DNA from: Enterococcus malodoratus ATCC 43197
GTDB lineage: Bacteria > Bacillota > Bacilli > Lactobacillales > Enterococcaceae
DNA: 64,000 nucleotides
Direction of reading: 5' to 3'
Assembly (NCBI RefSeq): GCF_000407185.1
Contig: NZ_KE136483.1
Coordinates: forward strand, 434,001-498,000
Below the pieces are notes generated by a model. It worked only from the letters and a program-made list of their open reading frames with translations, ran no database searches and was not told where the DNA came from. This document shows, piece by piece, positions 26,346-40,747 of this stretch. Position 1 is the first letter of the stretch. Each line of letters begins with the position of its first letter. The translations under genes and the position numbers were made by a program.

Positions 26346-28613
26346 ATGGTAAAGGCATCAAGCAAAAACAAAATCATGGGGGATAATTATCGTTTCACAT
26401 TATTAACCCCGTGTTTAATACGAATGGAATACTCAAAATCAGGATGTTTTATAAATCAAAAAACACAAGTAGTGCTGGACAGAAATTTTCCTGAATTCGA
26501 ATTTGATTTTGTCGAATCGGAAAATTCCCTTGAAATCTATACAGACTATTTTCATCTAAGTTATGATAAGCAAGAGTTTACAAGTCAAGGGCTGACCATA
26601 GATATGAAATCAAATTTCACTGATTATAATAATAAATGGTTTTATGGTGAAGTAGTTGATACGCTAAAAGGTACAACTCGCACACTTGATAATATTAATG
26701 GAAGTACTGACTTAGATGAAGGAATAATTTCTGAGCAAGGATATGCAGTTCTCGACGATTCCAATTCGTTCATTGTAGCGGAAGATGGGAAAGCTATTCC
26801 GAGGACGGATAACGATGTTGACATTTATTTTTTTGGGTATCAGCATCAGTACAAAAATGCCTTACATGACTTTTATAAACTAACAGGACCAACTCCTGTA
26901 ATACCAAGATATGCTCTAGGAAATTGGTGGAGCCGTTTTTGGGCATATACGGATGAATCCTACTTGGCTTTAATGGACAGATTTAAAAGTGAGGAAATCC
27001 CTCTTGCAGTTAGTGTGCTGGATATGGATTGGCATATTCGAGATGTACCGGAGCGATTTGGCAGCGAGTGGACGGGCTACTCCTGGAATAAAAACCTTTT
27101 TCCAGAACCAGAAAAGTTTTTAGAACAGCTTCATAATAGAGGATTGAAAATTACCTTAAATGTCCATCCAGCAGATGGTATTCGTGCATTTGAGGACTGT
27201 TATCCAGCTGTTTCTAAACGTTTAAAGTTAAACGTTTTACTTGAAGAACCAGCGGAATTTGATATGACTGACGATTCGTTTGTAGAAAGTTACTTTGTCG
27301 ATGTGCATCACCCTCTAGAGGATCAAGGAGTAGATTTTTGGTGGATTGATTGGCAACAAGGAAATCAAAGCAAGGAAAATGGATTAGACCCATTGTGGCT
27401 CTTGAATCAATATCATTTTGAGGATATTGCTGAGCGTAAAGATGGTTTGATTCTTTCAAGATATGCAGGACCGGGAAGTCATCGATATCCTATTGGTTTT
27501 TCTGGGGATACGATTATTAGTTGGGAGTCACTACAGTTTCAGCCCTATTTTACCTCTACAGCTTCGAATATTGGGTACACGTGGTGGAGTCATGATATTG
27601 GTGGACATATGAAGGGTATACGTAATGATGAATTAACTCTGCGATGGATGCAATTTGGAACATTCAGTCCCATTAATCGATTACACAGTTCTTCTAGTCC
27701 TTTTAATAGTAAAGAGCCTTGGAACTTTTCTGGCGAAATTTTTCTCTCAATGAAAGAAGCTCTTAGAGAACGGCATCGTTTGTTGCCATATTTGTATACT
27801 GCGAATATTGAAACTCATGAAAATGGTGATGCTCTAATTAGGCCGCTTTATTACGAATATCCTGAAGAAACCCAAGCCTATGAATATCAAAATCAATACT
27901 TTTTTGGTAGTCAATTATTAGTGGTTCCAATTGTTCACGAAACGAGTAAAACATATAAATTTGCCAAAGAAGATATTTGGTTGCCAGAAGGAAACTGGTA
28001 TGACTATCATACTGGCCGACGATATGAAGGGAATACGGAATTAAGTATTTTCCGCAAAATTAATGAAACTGCAGTTTTTGCAAAATCAGGTGCTATCATT
28101 CCTACTGATTTAAAAATTATGGAAACAAATCCTGATGGTCTCCCTGAGGTACTTAATTGGAAAGTATTTCCTGGTGCAAATAATACTTTTGAAATGGTTG
28201 AAGAAGTAAAAGGAAGGAGATGTATAACAAAGCTAATTCTTGATTGGAATAATAGAAAGATTTTGATTGAAAGCAGTGGAGAAAAAGAGATTTTACCAGC
28301 AAACCGTCAACATAAAATTACATTGTACTGTGTAGAAAATCAAGATGGATCAAAATTGGCAAATGATATGTTTTGTGTTGAAATCAGTGATCAGGTTCAC
28401 TTACCAGTCAATGAAGTTGATAAACAGTCAATGGACGAAATGATTTTTGAACGGATTGATTTACCAGATATTTCTTATGATGTAAAAAATCAGCTTTGGG
28501 AAAGTCTGAATCGGGAGTCAATATTTGCGAAGAAAATTAATTCAGTAAAGAAATTCAAGGATAGTATGCTTACTGACATGTTATTCGAAGTTTTTTATAT
28601 TGAAGAAAGTTGA
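26346..28613 (+). CDS. GH31 family alpha-glucosidase (755 aa)
   Basis: The N-terminal beta-sandwich (about 10-180) is followed by the GH31 barrel. DFWWIDWQQGN carries the nucleophile Asp335, and GFSGDTIISWESLQ the acid/base Asp388. RYALGNWWSRFWAYTDESY is the conserved barrel entry. No signal peptide is present, so it is cytoplasmic. It corresponds in size and position to Listeria Lmo0182-type enzymes, but here lies before the permeases. The start at 26346 has only a weak AAAGGA site four bases behind the repressor stop, hence probable coupling. Linkage specificity cannot be read from sequence alone. Confidence 0.88.
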   Translation: MVKASSKNKIMGDNYRFTLLTPCLIRMEYSKSGCFINQKTQVVLDRNFPEFEFDFVESENSLEIYTDYFHLSYDKQEFTSQGLTIDMKSNFTDYNNKWFYGEVVDTLKGTTRTLDNINGSTDLDEGIISEQGYAVLDDSNSFIVAEDGKAIPRTDNDVDIYFFGYQHQYKNALHDFYKLTGPTPVIPRYALGNWWSRFWAYTDESYLALMDRFKSEEIPLAVSVLDMDWHIRDVPERFGSEWTGYSWNKNLFPEPEKFLEQLHNRGLKITLNVHPADGIRAFEDCYPAVSKRLKLNVLLEEPAEFDMTDDSFVESYFVDVHHPLEDQGVDFWWIDWQQGNQSKENGLDPLWLLNQYHFEDIAERKDGLILSRYAGPGSHRYPIGFSGDTIISWESLQFQPYFTSTASNIGYTWWSHDIGGHMKGIRNDELTLRWMQFGTFSPINRLHSSSSPFNSKEPWNFSGEIFLSMKEALRERHRLLPYLYTANIETHENGDALIRPLYYEYPEETQAYEYQNQYFFGSQLLVVPIVHETSKTYKFAKEDIWLPEGNWYDYHTGRRYEGNTELSIFRKINETAVFAKSGAIIPTDLKIMETNPDGLPEVLNWKVFPGANNTFEMVEEVKGRRCITKLILDWNNRKILIESSGEKEILPANRQHKITLYCVENQDGSKLANDMFCVEISDQVHLPVNEVDKQSMDEMIFERIDLPDISYDVKNQLWESLNRESIFAKKINSVKKFKDSMLTDMLFEVFYIEES
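27215..27239. promoter_or_regulatory. Two tandem LacI-type palindromes inside the GH31 coding region
   Basis: TAAACGTTTAA (27215-27225) and TTAAACGTTTTA (27228-27239) lie with centres 14 bp apart within codons for SKRLKLNVL. They share the AAACGTTT core of the operators at 25171 and 25302. They may be auxiliary operators about 1.9 kb downstream of the promoter; chance in AT-rich coding DNA is possible. Confidence 0.4.
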
Positions 28614-28625
28614 GGAGGAGTACAA

Positions 28626-29498
28626 ATGATTGGCTCTAAGAAAAACAATGCTTTGTGGATTTGCTTATTCTTATTACCCAGTTTGATAGGTTTTTTGACC
28701 TTTATTATTTACCCAGTTTTCTACTCATTGGGTGTAAGTTTTACGGAGTGGGATTTAATTAATCCGATAAAATTTATCGGATTAAAAAATTATCAATCGT
28801 TGTTAAAAGATGCAAATTTTTGGAACTCTTTAAAAAACACATTTATATTTATTATCGGATATTTACCATCGGTGATGATAATTGGTTTACTAGTGGCGCT
28901 GCTTCTTAATAGTAAAATTCGCTTGAAGCCAGTATTCAGGGGAATCTATTTTCTCCCTGTGGTCACTTCTTGGGTGGCAGTTTCACTGGTTTGGAAATGG
29001 TTATTTAATCCAAAGTTTGGTCTAATCAATTATTTCCTGTCACTTATCAGTGTTCATGGTCCTAACTGGTTAAATGATCCCAAGACAGCCATGTTAGCCA
29101 TCATCATTACAAGTGTCTGGAAAGATATTGGTTTTATCATGGTACTTTATCTAGGTGGTTTACAGAATATTTCACCATCTTTATATGAAGCCGCGAGTAT
29201 AGACGGTGCAGATAATTGGCATCAGTTTTGGAAGATTACACTTCCAATGTTAAAACCAACTACTTTCTTTGTTTCAATGATTTCCTTGATTAATTCTTTC
29301 CAAGTGTTTGATCAGGTGAATATCATGACAGAAGGTGGACCTGGAGACTCAACTACAGTATTGGTTCAAAATATTTATAATTCAGCATTCAAATATTCCG
29401 AAATGGGATATGCTGCAGCAATGTCTTGGGTATTATTTGCAATAATTTTAGTTGTTTCTCTTGTGCAAATGTGGGGCGAAAGGAAGATGACAAAATGA
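28626..29498 (+). CDS. Alpha-glucan ABC transporter permease, MalF type
   Basis: This 290-residue permease has six predicted membrane segments, the first beginning near residue 10 (LWICLFLLPSLIGFLTFII), and the EAA loop EAASIDGADNWHQFWKITLP near residue 195. GAGGAGG lies upstream of ATG 28626. Its stop overlaps the start of the next permease (ATGA). No ATPase gene lies in this operon, so one of the two MsmK proteins (5183, 17656) probably energises it. Confidence 0.9.
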   Translation: MIGSKKNNALWICLFLLPSLIGFLTFIIYPVFYSLGVSFTEWDLINPIKFIGLKNYQSLLKDANFWNSLKNTFIFIIGYLPSVMIIGLLVALLLNSKIRLKPVFRGIYFLPVVTSWVAVSLVWKWLFNPKFGLINYFLSLISVHGPNWLNDPKTAMLAIIITSVWKDIGFIMVLYLGGLQNISPSLYEAASIDGADNWHQFWKITLPMLKPTTFFVSMISLINSFQVFDQVNIMTEGGPGDSTTVLVQNIYNSAFKYSEMGYAAAMSWVLFAIILVVSLVQMWGERKMTK

Positions 29499-30319
29499 AA
29501 AAAATTAATTTAATTACAGTTTTAAAATACCTTGTCATTCTTTTAGGTTGTGTGATCATGGTAATGCCCTTCTTGTGGATGGTTTCTACCTCGCTTAAAG
29601 AGCGTGGCGCGACAATGGTTTTCCCACCAGAGTTTTTACCAAAAAATCCTAAAATTGATAATTATCAGCAAGTCATTGAGCGTTTTCCAATGATGACATT
29701 TATGAAAAATTCGATTATTGTTTCTCTGTTAACTACTGTTGGAACAATTGTAGTTTCATCCATGGCAGCTTATGCCTTTGCACGTATGCGTTTTAAAGGC
29801 CGTAATGCATTATTTCTAATATATTTAAGTACTATGATGATCCCATCTCAGGTAATAATGATTCCACAATTTATCTTATTGAAAAATTTAGGTTGGATAG
29901 ATAGCTTTCAAGGACTAATTTTGCCGAATATATTTGGAGTTTTTGGCGTTTTCTTAATGAGGCAATCCTTTTTGACAATTCCTACTGAATTGGAAGAAGC
30001 TGCCTATATGGATGGGGCCAATCATTGGACAGTCTTTACTAAAGTTGATTTACCTCTAGTGAAGCCTACGATTGCAACGTTGTTTATTTTTACTTTTATG
30101 CAATCATGGAACAATTATTTATGGCCACTCATTGTGACGAGTAGCCGTGAAATGGCCACTTTGCCATTAGGTCTGTCTTTATTGCAAGGTCGATGGAGTA
30201 CTAACTGGAACTTAGTAATGGCTGGTGTCGTTATTAGTGTTATACCGATTTTAGCAGTTTACTTGTTTGCTCAGAAATATTTCATTCAAGGCATGACCAT
30301 GAGTGGAATGAAAGAATAA
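29495..30319 (+). CDS. Alpha-glucan ABC transporter permease, MalG type
   Basis: This 274-residue permease starts at ATG 29495, which overlaps the upstream stop (ATGA) after AAAGGAAG; an in-frame ATG at 29426 lies inside the previous gene and is rejected. It contains the motif EEAAYMDGANHWTVFTKVDL and six hydrophobic segments, ending FIQGMTMSGMKE as many MalG proteins do. It forms the heterodimeric channel with the protein at 28626. Confidence 0.9.
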   Translation: MKKINLITVLKYLVILLGCVIMVMPFLWMVSTSLKERGATMVFPPEFLPKNPKIDNYQQVIERFPMMTFMKNSIIVSLLTTVGTIVVSSMAAYAFARMRFKGRNALFLIYLSTMMIPSQVIMIPQFILLKNLGWIDSFQGLILPNIFGVFGVFLMRQSFLTIPTELEEAAYMDGANHWTVFTKVDLPLVKPTIATLFIFTFMQSWNNYLWPLIVTSSREMATLPLGLSLLQGRWSTNWNLVMAGVVISVIPILAVYLFAQKYFIQGMTMSGMKE

Positions 30320-30339
30320 TAAAAATGGGGGAAAGAAAA

Positions 30340-31590
30340 ATGATGAAAAAAGTTTTATTAACAGGTGTAGCAGCAACGGCAATGTTACTTTTGGGGGCGT
30401 GTGGAGGAGGAGGTAGTTCTTCAACCAATGAAGATCAAACAACAATTAAGTATTACAGTTTTTCTGCTACTCCGGATTATGAAGATCAACTGAACGAAAT
30501 GGTTGAGAGTTTCGAACAAGAAAATGAAGATATCAAAGTTGATGTGGAGCTTGTTCCGTTTAATGATTATTTTACAAAGCTACAAACCTTAATGGCTGGA
30601 GATCAAGCTCCAGATGTCTTTGAGTTAAATTATGAAAATTTTGTTTCATATGCTGAAAAAGGTGCATTGTTAGAGCTTGGTAAATACATCGATGAGGACA
30701 AAGACTTTGATTCTTCACAATTAAATAAAGAAGCGTTTGAAGCTTATCAATATGATGGAAAACAATATGGTATGGTTGAAAGTTTCTCAAATGTTGTAAC
30801 TTTCTATAATAAGGATTTATTTGATGAAGCGGGGATTGATTATCCAACAAAAGACTGGAGTTGGTCTGATGAGGTTGATGCTGCTAAAAAATTAACTGAT
30901 GCAGACAATAATATCTATGGTACTTATTCACCTGTTACGATGAATGAGTTTTATAAAGTTGCGGCTCAAAATGGTGGAAAACTAAAAGATGACAGCGGGA
31001 ATTGGACAATCAATGATCCAAAGAATGTTGAAGCATTAGAATACATGGTAAATAATGTAACTAAAGATAAAGTTTCGCCTTCCCCAGAAGAAATGTCAGG
31101 ACAAAATTCAGAAGATCTGTTCTTAAATGGTCAACTTGCTATGGTACACACCGGAATTTGGATGTTCGGTCAATTTAAAGATGCTGATTTTGATTGGGAC
31201 ATTCAAGTTGAAGCAGGAAATACTCAAAAGGCGACCCACTTCTTTGCAAATGGTTTGGCAGTCTCCAAAGAAACAAAACATGCTGAAGCTGCATACAAAT
31301 TTACTCGTTTTATGAGTGCTAGCAAAGATGTTGCAGAAATTCGAGTAGATAGTGGTTGGGAGCTTCCAGCAGTTACTGATGATGAAGTATTGGCTCCATA
31401 TTTGGAACAAACCCCTCCGGAAAATCGTAAAGCGGTCTTTGATTCACTTGATTACTTGATTTTACCTCCAGTTGATGCTGAGTGGAGTAAGGTCAGTGAT
31501 AGTTCAGATAAAGAATTCCAGAAAGTTTTACTAGGTGATGAATCAGCTAAAGATGCTTTAGATAATCTTCAATCTGAGTTTGGTGAATAA
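30340..31590 (+). CDS. Alpha-glucan ABC transporter substrate-binding lipoprotein
   Basis: This 416-residue extracellular solute-binding protein starts at ATG 30340 after GGGGGAAAG. The signal is MMKKVLLTGVAATAMLLL with lipobox LGAC, followed by a Gly/Ser-rich linker. The remainder has the two-lobed binding fold signatures of sugar-binding proteins (NDYFTKLQTLMAGDQAPDVF). By gene order it matches Lmo0181 of Listeria, reported to bind cycloalternan. Substrate is inferred. A stem-loop just after the gene may raise its mRNA level over downstream genes. Confidence 0.9.
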   Translation: MMKKVLLTGVAATAMLLLGACGGGGSSSTNEDQTTIKYYSFSATPDYEDQLNEMVESFEQENEDIKVDVELVPFNDYFTKLQTLMAGDQAPDVFELNYENFVSYAEKGALLELGKYIDEDKDFDSSQLNKEAFEAYQYDGKQYGMVESFSNVVTFYNKDLFDEAGIDYPTKDWSWSDEVDAAKKLTDADNNIYGTYSPVTMNEFYKVAAQNGGKLKDDSGNWTINDPKNVEALEYMVNNVTKDKVSPSPEEMSGQNSEDLFLNGQLAMVHTGIWMFGQFKDADFDWDIQVEAGNTQKATHFFANGLAVSKETKHAEAAYKFTRFMSASKDVAEIRVDSGWELPAVTDDEVLAPYLEQTPPENRKAVFDSLDYLILPPVDAEWSKVSDSSDKEFQKVLLGDESAKDALDNLQSEFGE

Positions 31591-31601
31591 TAATAACGAA
31601 C

Positions 31602-31643
31602 AGGTCTGGGACAAGGATAGCTTACTTAATTTGTTCCAGACCT
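31602..31643 (+). other. Intercistronic stem-loop after the binding protein gene
   Basis: AGGTCTGGGACAA (31602-31614) pairs with TTGTTCCAGACCT (31631-31643) with one G-T wobble. The tail ATATTTA is weak, so it is probably a partial terminator or mRNA stabiliser. Confidence 0.6.
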
Positions 31644-31665
31644 ATATTTAGGAAAGGGATTACTT

Positions 31666-36458
<4,793 letters not shown>

Positions 36459-36500
36459 AACATTAGTTTTGCATTTTTAGTATGAAAAAAGAGATGTTTG

Positions 36501-36560
36501 TACCGGCCTCCAAAGCTTAGAAAAAAATCTAACTTCTAACTTTAGTGGTCGGTATATTTT
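36501..36560 (+). terminator. Probable terminator of the alpha-glucan operon
   Basis: TACCGGCCTCCAAAG (from 36501) and CTTTAGTGGTCGGTA form a long imperfect hairpin ending in ATTTTTC. The remaining sequence to 36715 shows no gene. Confidence 0.5.
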
Positions 36561-36715
36561 TCATCTTTCGTTTTTATAGATGCTATTCTAAGTAGTCGAT
36601 AATTCATTAGTGGGGATTTGGCAGTAGAAACTGTTAATGAAGAGGTATTTGTGAAAATTGCTTACTAGTTTCGTAATGAAGTTGTGACATAAATACTACT
36701 TGAAATATAGTTTAT

Positions 36716-38389
36716 CCTGAATAATTCATAGATCTAATTTTTTTGGGAAAATAACGTTTATACATCGATTTGAGTTGAATTTTCTTTTTTCAACCGGTTT
36801 GTACTTGCGAAAACAGATTTCCTTTTGTTTTTTTAACGAAGATAGGGAATCTGGAGCTGTTTTTGGGCGCACGAATCCCTTAGTGATTCCATGTCTTTTT
36901 AAAAGCTGATTGCTATTTTACACTTGCCAACTGAGTTGCTGGATTTTGTCCAGTAACTGATAAAACAAGTCTTGATAGACATGGGAGGAGCTCATCCGTA
37001 AAAGCAATCTACGGCCACTGCGGACTAATTTACCCGCGACCTTGAACAGGCGGAGCCGCAATGTGTCGACTTGGAATGTCGCTTCCTTTTCAGGTAGACA
37101 TATGGTCTTCATGAAGTTGACCAGGTTGTAAGCCAACAGGCTTACCATCATCCGTGCATGATTTTCCAAGAAGCTTGAGCTATCCGTCTTGTCGAAATAG
37201 AACCCATTTTTTGCTTCCTTGATGAAGTTCTCCATGGTGCCGCGTTTATGGTAAATCTGGAAGATGGTTTTCGCGGATAGTTCCTCGTGAAAATTAGTGA
37301 CCACGTACTCGTGACTGAACACCAGCTGATTCGATTCCCGAGTCGATTTGATACAGATTCGACGTTTTTGGGACCAGCTATTGGCTTGATAGAACGCGGA
37401 ATAGTAGTGGACTTCCCTTTCCTCCCAGGGATGGTCGTCCCCAACCAGGACAAAGGTTTCCGCTAGTTTTTCCACGACTTTATTTGATTTCAGGCGGATG
37501 ACATAGAAACTTTCGTTGGATTCACACGTATCATAGACCTCGGGCGTCGCAAAGCCGCTGTCTCCCCGGACCAAAATATCAGTGCAGGGAAGGACTTGAC
37601 GGTAATGTGTGAGCATCGGTGCCAGAAAATCTTTTACACCTTTTGACGTATACACATTTCCAGAACGAAGTTCTGCTTTCAGAAAGTCTCCCGTAAGGCC
37701 ATCGAAGGCTACCAACGGATGATAGCCCTGTGTGCCGTAATGGGCATTGTGCTCAGTCTTTTCTTGATTCCCGAACGTATCCGAATGTGTGGAATCTAAA
37801 TCGATGATCATTTGGGTATTGTTCCGTTCCATGCGGACCTTGTCCAGCATGGCTTGGTTCAGTTCCTGGAACTGTGCAATGTTCTCCTCGCTGATCCGGT
37901 CCCAGAAGCGGGATAGCGAGGCCTGGGAGGCGATGGCTTCCTTATCCAAAACCAACCGAAAAATGGGATCTTCCTTCAAGAGATTGGCGGATGAATCTGC
38001 GGAATATCCGGCAATCAACTGGAAGAGCAGCTGTTCGAGCAGGGAGATGTTGTCATGAGTCCAATAAATACGGTCCTCATTGAAGTGGAGGAATTGCTTC
38101 GCGAACGAATAAAATCCAAGCGAATTCATGAATTCCTTCACCAAGATGAGACCGGCATCTGACGAAAGATTACCACCGGTGTTTGACACCACCATTTTAG
38201 AGTTGAATTTTACGTGTTTTTCCTGTAATGTAGCCATTGAGAGAACCCCTTTCTTGGTTTAGTTTAGACACTTTAACCATAGCAGATTGGGGTTCTTTTT
38301 GTACACCCAAAGGGTGCGGTAAAAGAAAAGAAGAACCGTGCGTTAATAAGCTTTTAATAGAGTTTCAGAAATTCTATGAATTATTCAGG
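36716..38389 (-). mobile_element. IS1380-family element (IS1678-like), copy 3, flanks swapped with copy 2
   Basis: This 1674-bp element has left flank TTTAT (36711-36715) and right flank AATAA (38390-38394), the mirror arrangement of copy 2. It carries T at 37366, giving Lys in SQKRRIC, the variant shared with copy 4. It lies 257 bases after the GH13 stop codon. Confidence 0.93.
36918..38237 (-). CDS. IS1380-family transposase (copy 3)
   Basis: This 439-residue intact transposase differs from copies 1 and 2 by a single Arg-to-Lys change (SQKRRIC). The acidic motifs DLDSTHSD, RGDSGFATPE and GTMENFIKEA are unchanged. It is on the minus strand, as in copy 2. Confidence 0.92.
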   Translation of the reverse strand: MATLQEKHVKFNSKMVVSNTGGNLSSDAGLILVKEFMNSLGFYSFAKQFLHFNEDRIYWTHDNISLLEQLLFQLIAGYSADSSANLLKEDPIFRLVLDKEAIASQASLSRFWDRISEENIAQFQELNQAMLDKVRMERNNTQMIIDLDSTHSDTFGNQEKTEHNAHYGTQGYHPLVAFDGLTGDFLKAELRSGNVYTSKGVKDFLAPMLTHYRQVLPCTDILVRGDSGFATPEVYDTCESNESFYVIRLKSNKVVEKLAETFVLVGDDHPWEEREVHYYSAFYQANSWSQKRRICIKSTRESNQLVFSHEYVVTNFHEELSAKTIFQIYHKRGTMENFIKEAKNGFYFDKTDSSSFLENHARMMVSLLAYNLVNFMKTICLPEKEATFQVDTLRLRLFKVAGKLVRSGRRLLLRMSSSHVYQDLFYQLLDKIQQLSWQV

Positions 38390-38390
38390 A

Positions 38391-38450
38391 ATAATAAACT
38401 ATTTTAAGAATATAGAAGCAATCGAAAAAGAATTATTAAATATTCAGTAA
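38391..38450 (+). pseudogene. Small ORF, 3' part (19 codons and stop), right of IS copy 3
   Basis: Open from the IS edge, it reads IINYFKNIEAIEKELLNIQ and stops at TAA 38448-38450. It is in frame with the 5' part at 23415 once the insertion is removed. Function unknown. Confidence 0.5.
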
Positions 38451-38562
38451 AATCCCGAAGGAAAAGCTGATTGAATATCTGTGAAGAAAAGATTATCAAT
38501 ATGCAATTTTGATTCACAAAAAAATTCAAAAAAATGGATATATTGGTTTCAAAAAGTGAGGC

Positions 38563-38587
38563 CCCTCCTATTTATTTAGTAGGAGGG
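38563..38587 (+). promoter_or_regulatory. Hairpin that buries the ribosome binding site of the next gene
   Basis: CCCTCCTA (38563-38570) pairs perfectly with TAGGAGGG (38580-38587), which is the Shine-Dalgarno sequence for ATG 38595. Translation of that gene would be masked unless the stem opens. Without a T-run it is not a terminator. Confidence 0.6.
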
Positions 38588-38594
38588 ATTCTTT

Positions 38595-38798
38595 ATGTTT
38601 ATTTATGAAGATAAAAATGTGCTTTATCAACTAGTGCAAGAAATAGTATCAGAAAGGTGGGAACTATCCAAACAATATTTTGATATAAAAATGAGAATGG
38701 AGAAACTTGAGAAAGATGGGGATAGATTTGCTCAAATTAAAGAAGTAAGGCTATGCGCATTGGAAAATGAAAAGGTTCAATATCAGAATTATTCCTGA
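38595..38798 (+). pseudogene. Mobile-element accessory gene, 5' part, interrupted by IS copy 4
   Basis: It starts at ATG 38595 and reads MFIYEDKNVLYQLVQEIVSE. Native codons end at 38793; the frame then runs two codons into the IS. It has a charged, helical, coiled-coil-like character (KMRMEKLEKDGD). Joined across the IS it would encode 157 residues. It lies just upstream of the sigma-like, HTH, xis and int genes of the recombination module. No family is recognised. Confidence 0.6.
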
Positions 38799-40467
38799 AT
38801 AATTCATAGAATTTCTGAAACTCTATTAAAAGCTTATTAACGCACGGTTCTTCTTTTCTTTTACCGCACCCTTTGGGTGTACAAAAAGAACCCCAATCTG
38901 CTATGGTTAAAGTGTCTAAACTAAACCAAGAAAGGGGTTCTCTCAATGGCTACATTACAGGAAAAACACGTAAAATTCAACTCTAAAATGGTGGTGTCAA
39001 ACACCGGTGGTAATCTTTCGTCAGATGCCGGTCTCATCTTGGTGAAGGAATTCATGAATTCGCTTGGATTTTATTCGTTCGCGAAGCAATTCCTCCACTT
39101 CAATGAGGACCGTATTTATTGGACTCATGACAACATCTCCCTGCTCGAACAGCTGCTCTTCCAGTTGATTGCCGGATATTCCGCAGATTCATCCGCCAAT
39201 CTCTTGAAGGAAGATCCCATTTTTCGGTTGGTTTTGGATAAGGAAGCCATCGCCTCCCAGGCCTCGCTATCCCGCTTCTGGGACCGGATCAGCGAGGAGA
39301 ACATTGCACAGTTCCAGGAACTGAACCAAGCCATGCTGGACAAGGTCCGCATGGAACGGAACAATACCCAAATGATCATCGATTTAGATTCCACACATTC
39401 GGATACGTTCGGGAATCAAGAAAAGACTGAGCACAATGCCCATTACGGCACACAGGGCTATCATCCGTTGGTAGCCTTCGATGGCCTTACGGGAGACTTT
39501 CTGAAAGCAGAACTTCGTTCTGGAAATGTGTATACGTCAAAAGGTGTAAAAGATTTTCTGGCACCGATGCTCACACATTACCGTCAAGTCCTTCCCTGCA
39601 CTGATATTTTGGTCCGGGGAGACAGCGGCTTTGCGACGCCCGAGGTCTATGATACGTGTGAATCCAACGAAAGTTTCTATGTCATCCGCCTGAAATCAAA
39701 TAAAGTCGTGGAAAAACTAGCGGAAACCTTTGTCCTGGTTGGGGACGACCATCCCTGGGAGGAAAGGGAAGTCCACTACTATTCCGCGTTCTATCAAGCC
39801 AATAGCTGGTCCCAAAAACGTCGAATCTGTATCAAATCGACTCGGGAATCGAATCAGCTGGTGTTCAGTCACGAGTACGTGGTCACTAATTTTCACGAGG
39901 AACTATCCGCGAAAACCATCTTCCAGATTTACCATAAACGCGGCACCATGGAGAACTTCATCAAGGAAGCAAAAAATGGGTTCTATTTCGACAAGACGGA
40001 TAGCTCAAGCTTCTTGGAAAATCATGCACGGATGATGGTAAGCCTGTTGGCTTACAACCTGGTCAACTTCATGAAGACCATATGTCTACCTGAAAAGGAA
40101 GCGACATTCCAAGTCGACACATTGCGGCTCCGCCTGTTCAAGGTCGCGGGTAAATTAGTCCGCAGTGGCCGTAGATTGCTTTTACGGATGAGCTCCTCCC
40201 ATGTCTATCAAGACTTGTTTTATCAGTTACTGGACAAAATCCAGCAACTCAGTTGGCAAGTGTAAAATAGCAATCAGCTTTTAAAAAGACATGGAATCAC
40301 TAAGGGATTCGTGCGCCCAAAAACAGCTCCAGATTCCCTATCTTCGTTAAAAAAACAAAAGGAAATCTGTTTTCGCAAGTACAAACCGGTTGAAAAAAGA
40401 AAATTCAACTCAAATCGATGTATAAACGTTATTTTCCCAAAAAAATTAGATCTATGAATTATTCAGG
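38794..40467 (+). mobile_element. IS1380-family element (IS1678-like), copy 4, with intact 5-bp target duplication
   Basis: This 1674-bp element has TTATT on both sides (38789-38793 and 40468-40472), proving that simple transposition here makes 5-bp duplications. It carries the Lys variant (A at 39817), like copy 3. It disrupts a 157-codon gene in a clean, reconstructable way. Confidence 0.95.
38946..40265 (+). CDS. IS1380-family transposase (copy 4)
   Basis: This 439-residue intact DDE transposase is identical in translation to copy 3 (SQKRRIC). It starts at ATG 38946 after AAGAAAGGGG, with the same internal motifs as the other copies. Because this copy is a recent, unrearranged insertion, it shows the ancestral structure of the element. 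Confidence 0.92.
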   Translation: MATLQEKHVKFNSKMVVSNTGGNLSSDAGLILVKEFMNSLGFYSFAKQFLHFNEDRIYWTHDNISLLEQLLFQLIAGYSADSSANLLKEDPIFRLVLDKEAIASQASLSRFWDRISEENIAQFQELNQAMLDKVRMERNNTQMIIDLDSTHSDTFGNQEKTEHNAHYGTQGYHPLVAFDGLTGDFLKAELRSGNVYTSKGVKDFLAPMLTHYRQVLPCTDILVRGDSGFATPEVYDTCESNESFYVIRLKSNKVVEKLAETFVLVGDDHPWEEREVHYYSAFYQANSWSQKRRICIKSTRESNQLVFSHEYVVTNFHEELSAKTIFQIYHKRGTMENFIKEAKNGFYFDKTDSSSFLENHARMMVSLLAYNLVNFMKTICLPEKEATFQVDTLRLRLFKVAGKLVRSGRRLLLRMSSSHVYQDLFYQLLDKIQQLSWQV

Positions 40468-40747
40468 TTATTATAGAAACAATAAGACAGCACATTTTAA
40501 CTCGTTTAATAGAGTTTCAAAAAATATTGTTTCAAATCTTAAGCGATCCACTATTTCCTTGGAAAATATAAAAAAATTAGAAAAACTAACAAGTGAATAT
40601 GAACTTTCCATATCTCTAAAGAACTTAACTAATATCATTCTCCCTAAAATGAAAAATGTACAGTCTTTACCAATTCAAAAAGCTCATCGTGGATACTGGC
40701 AATATAAATTACCTACGAATCGAGAAGGGAGGGGATCCAATGACTGA
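40468..40747 (+). pseudogene. Mobile-element accessory gene, 3' part, downstream of IS copy 4
   Basis: After one TTATT repeat is removed, the frame continues from 38793 through YYRNNKTAHFNSF to TGA 40745-40747, adding 91 residues. An apparent ATG at 40418 lies in the IS and is not native. The C-terminal part (PIQKAHRGYWQYKLP) contains no motif known to me. The stop overlaps the start of the sigma-like gene at 40740. Confidence 0.6.
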
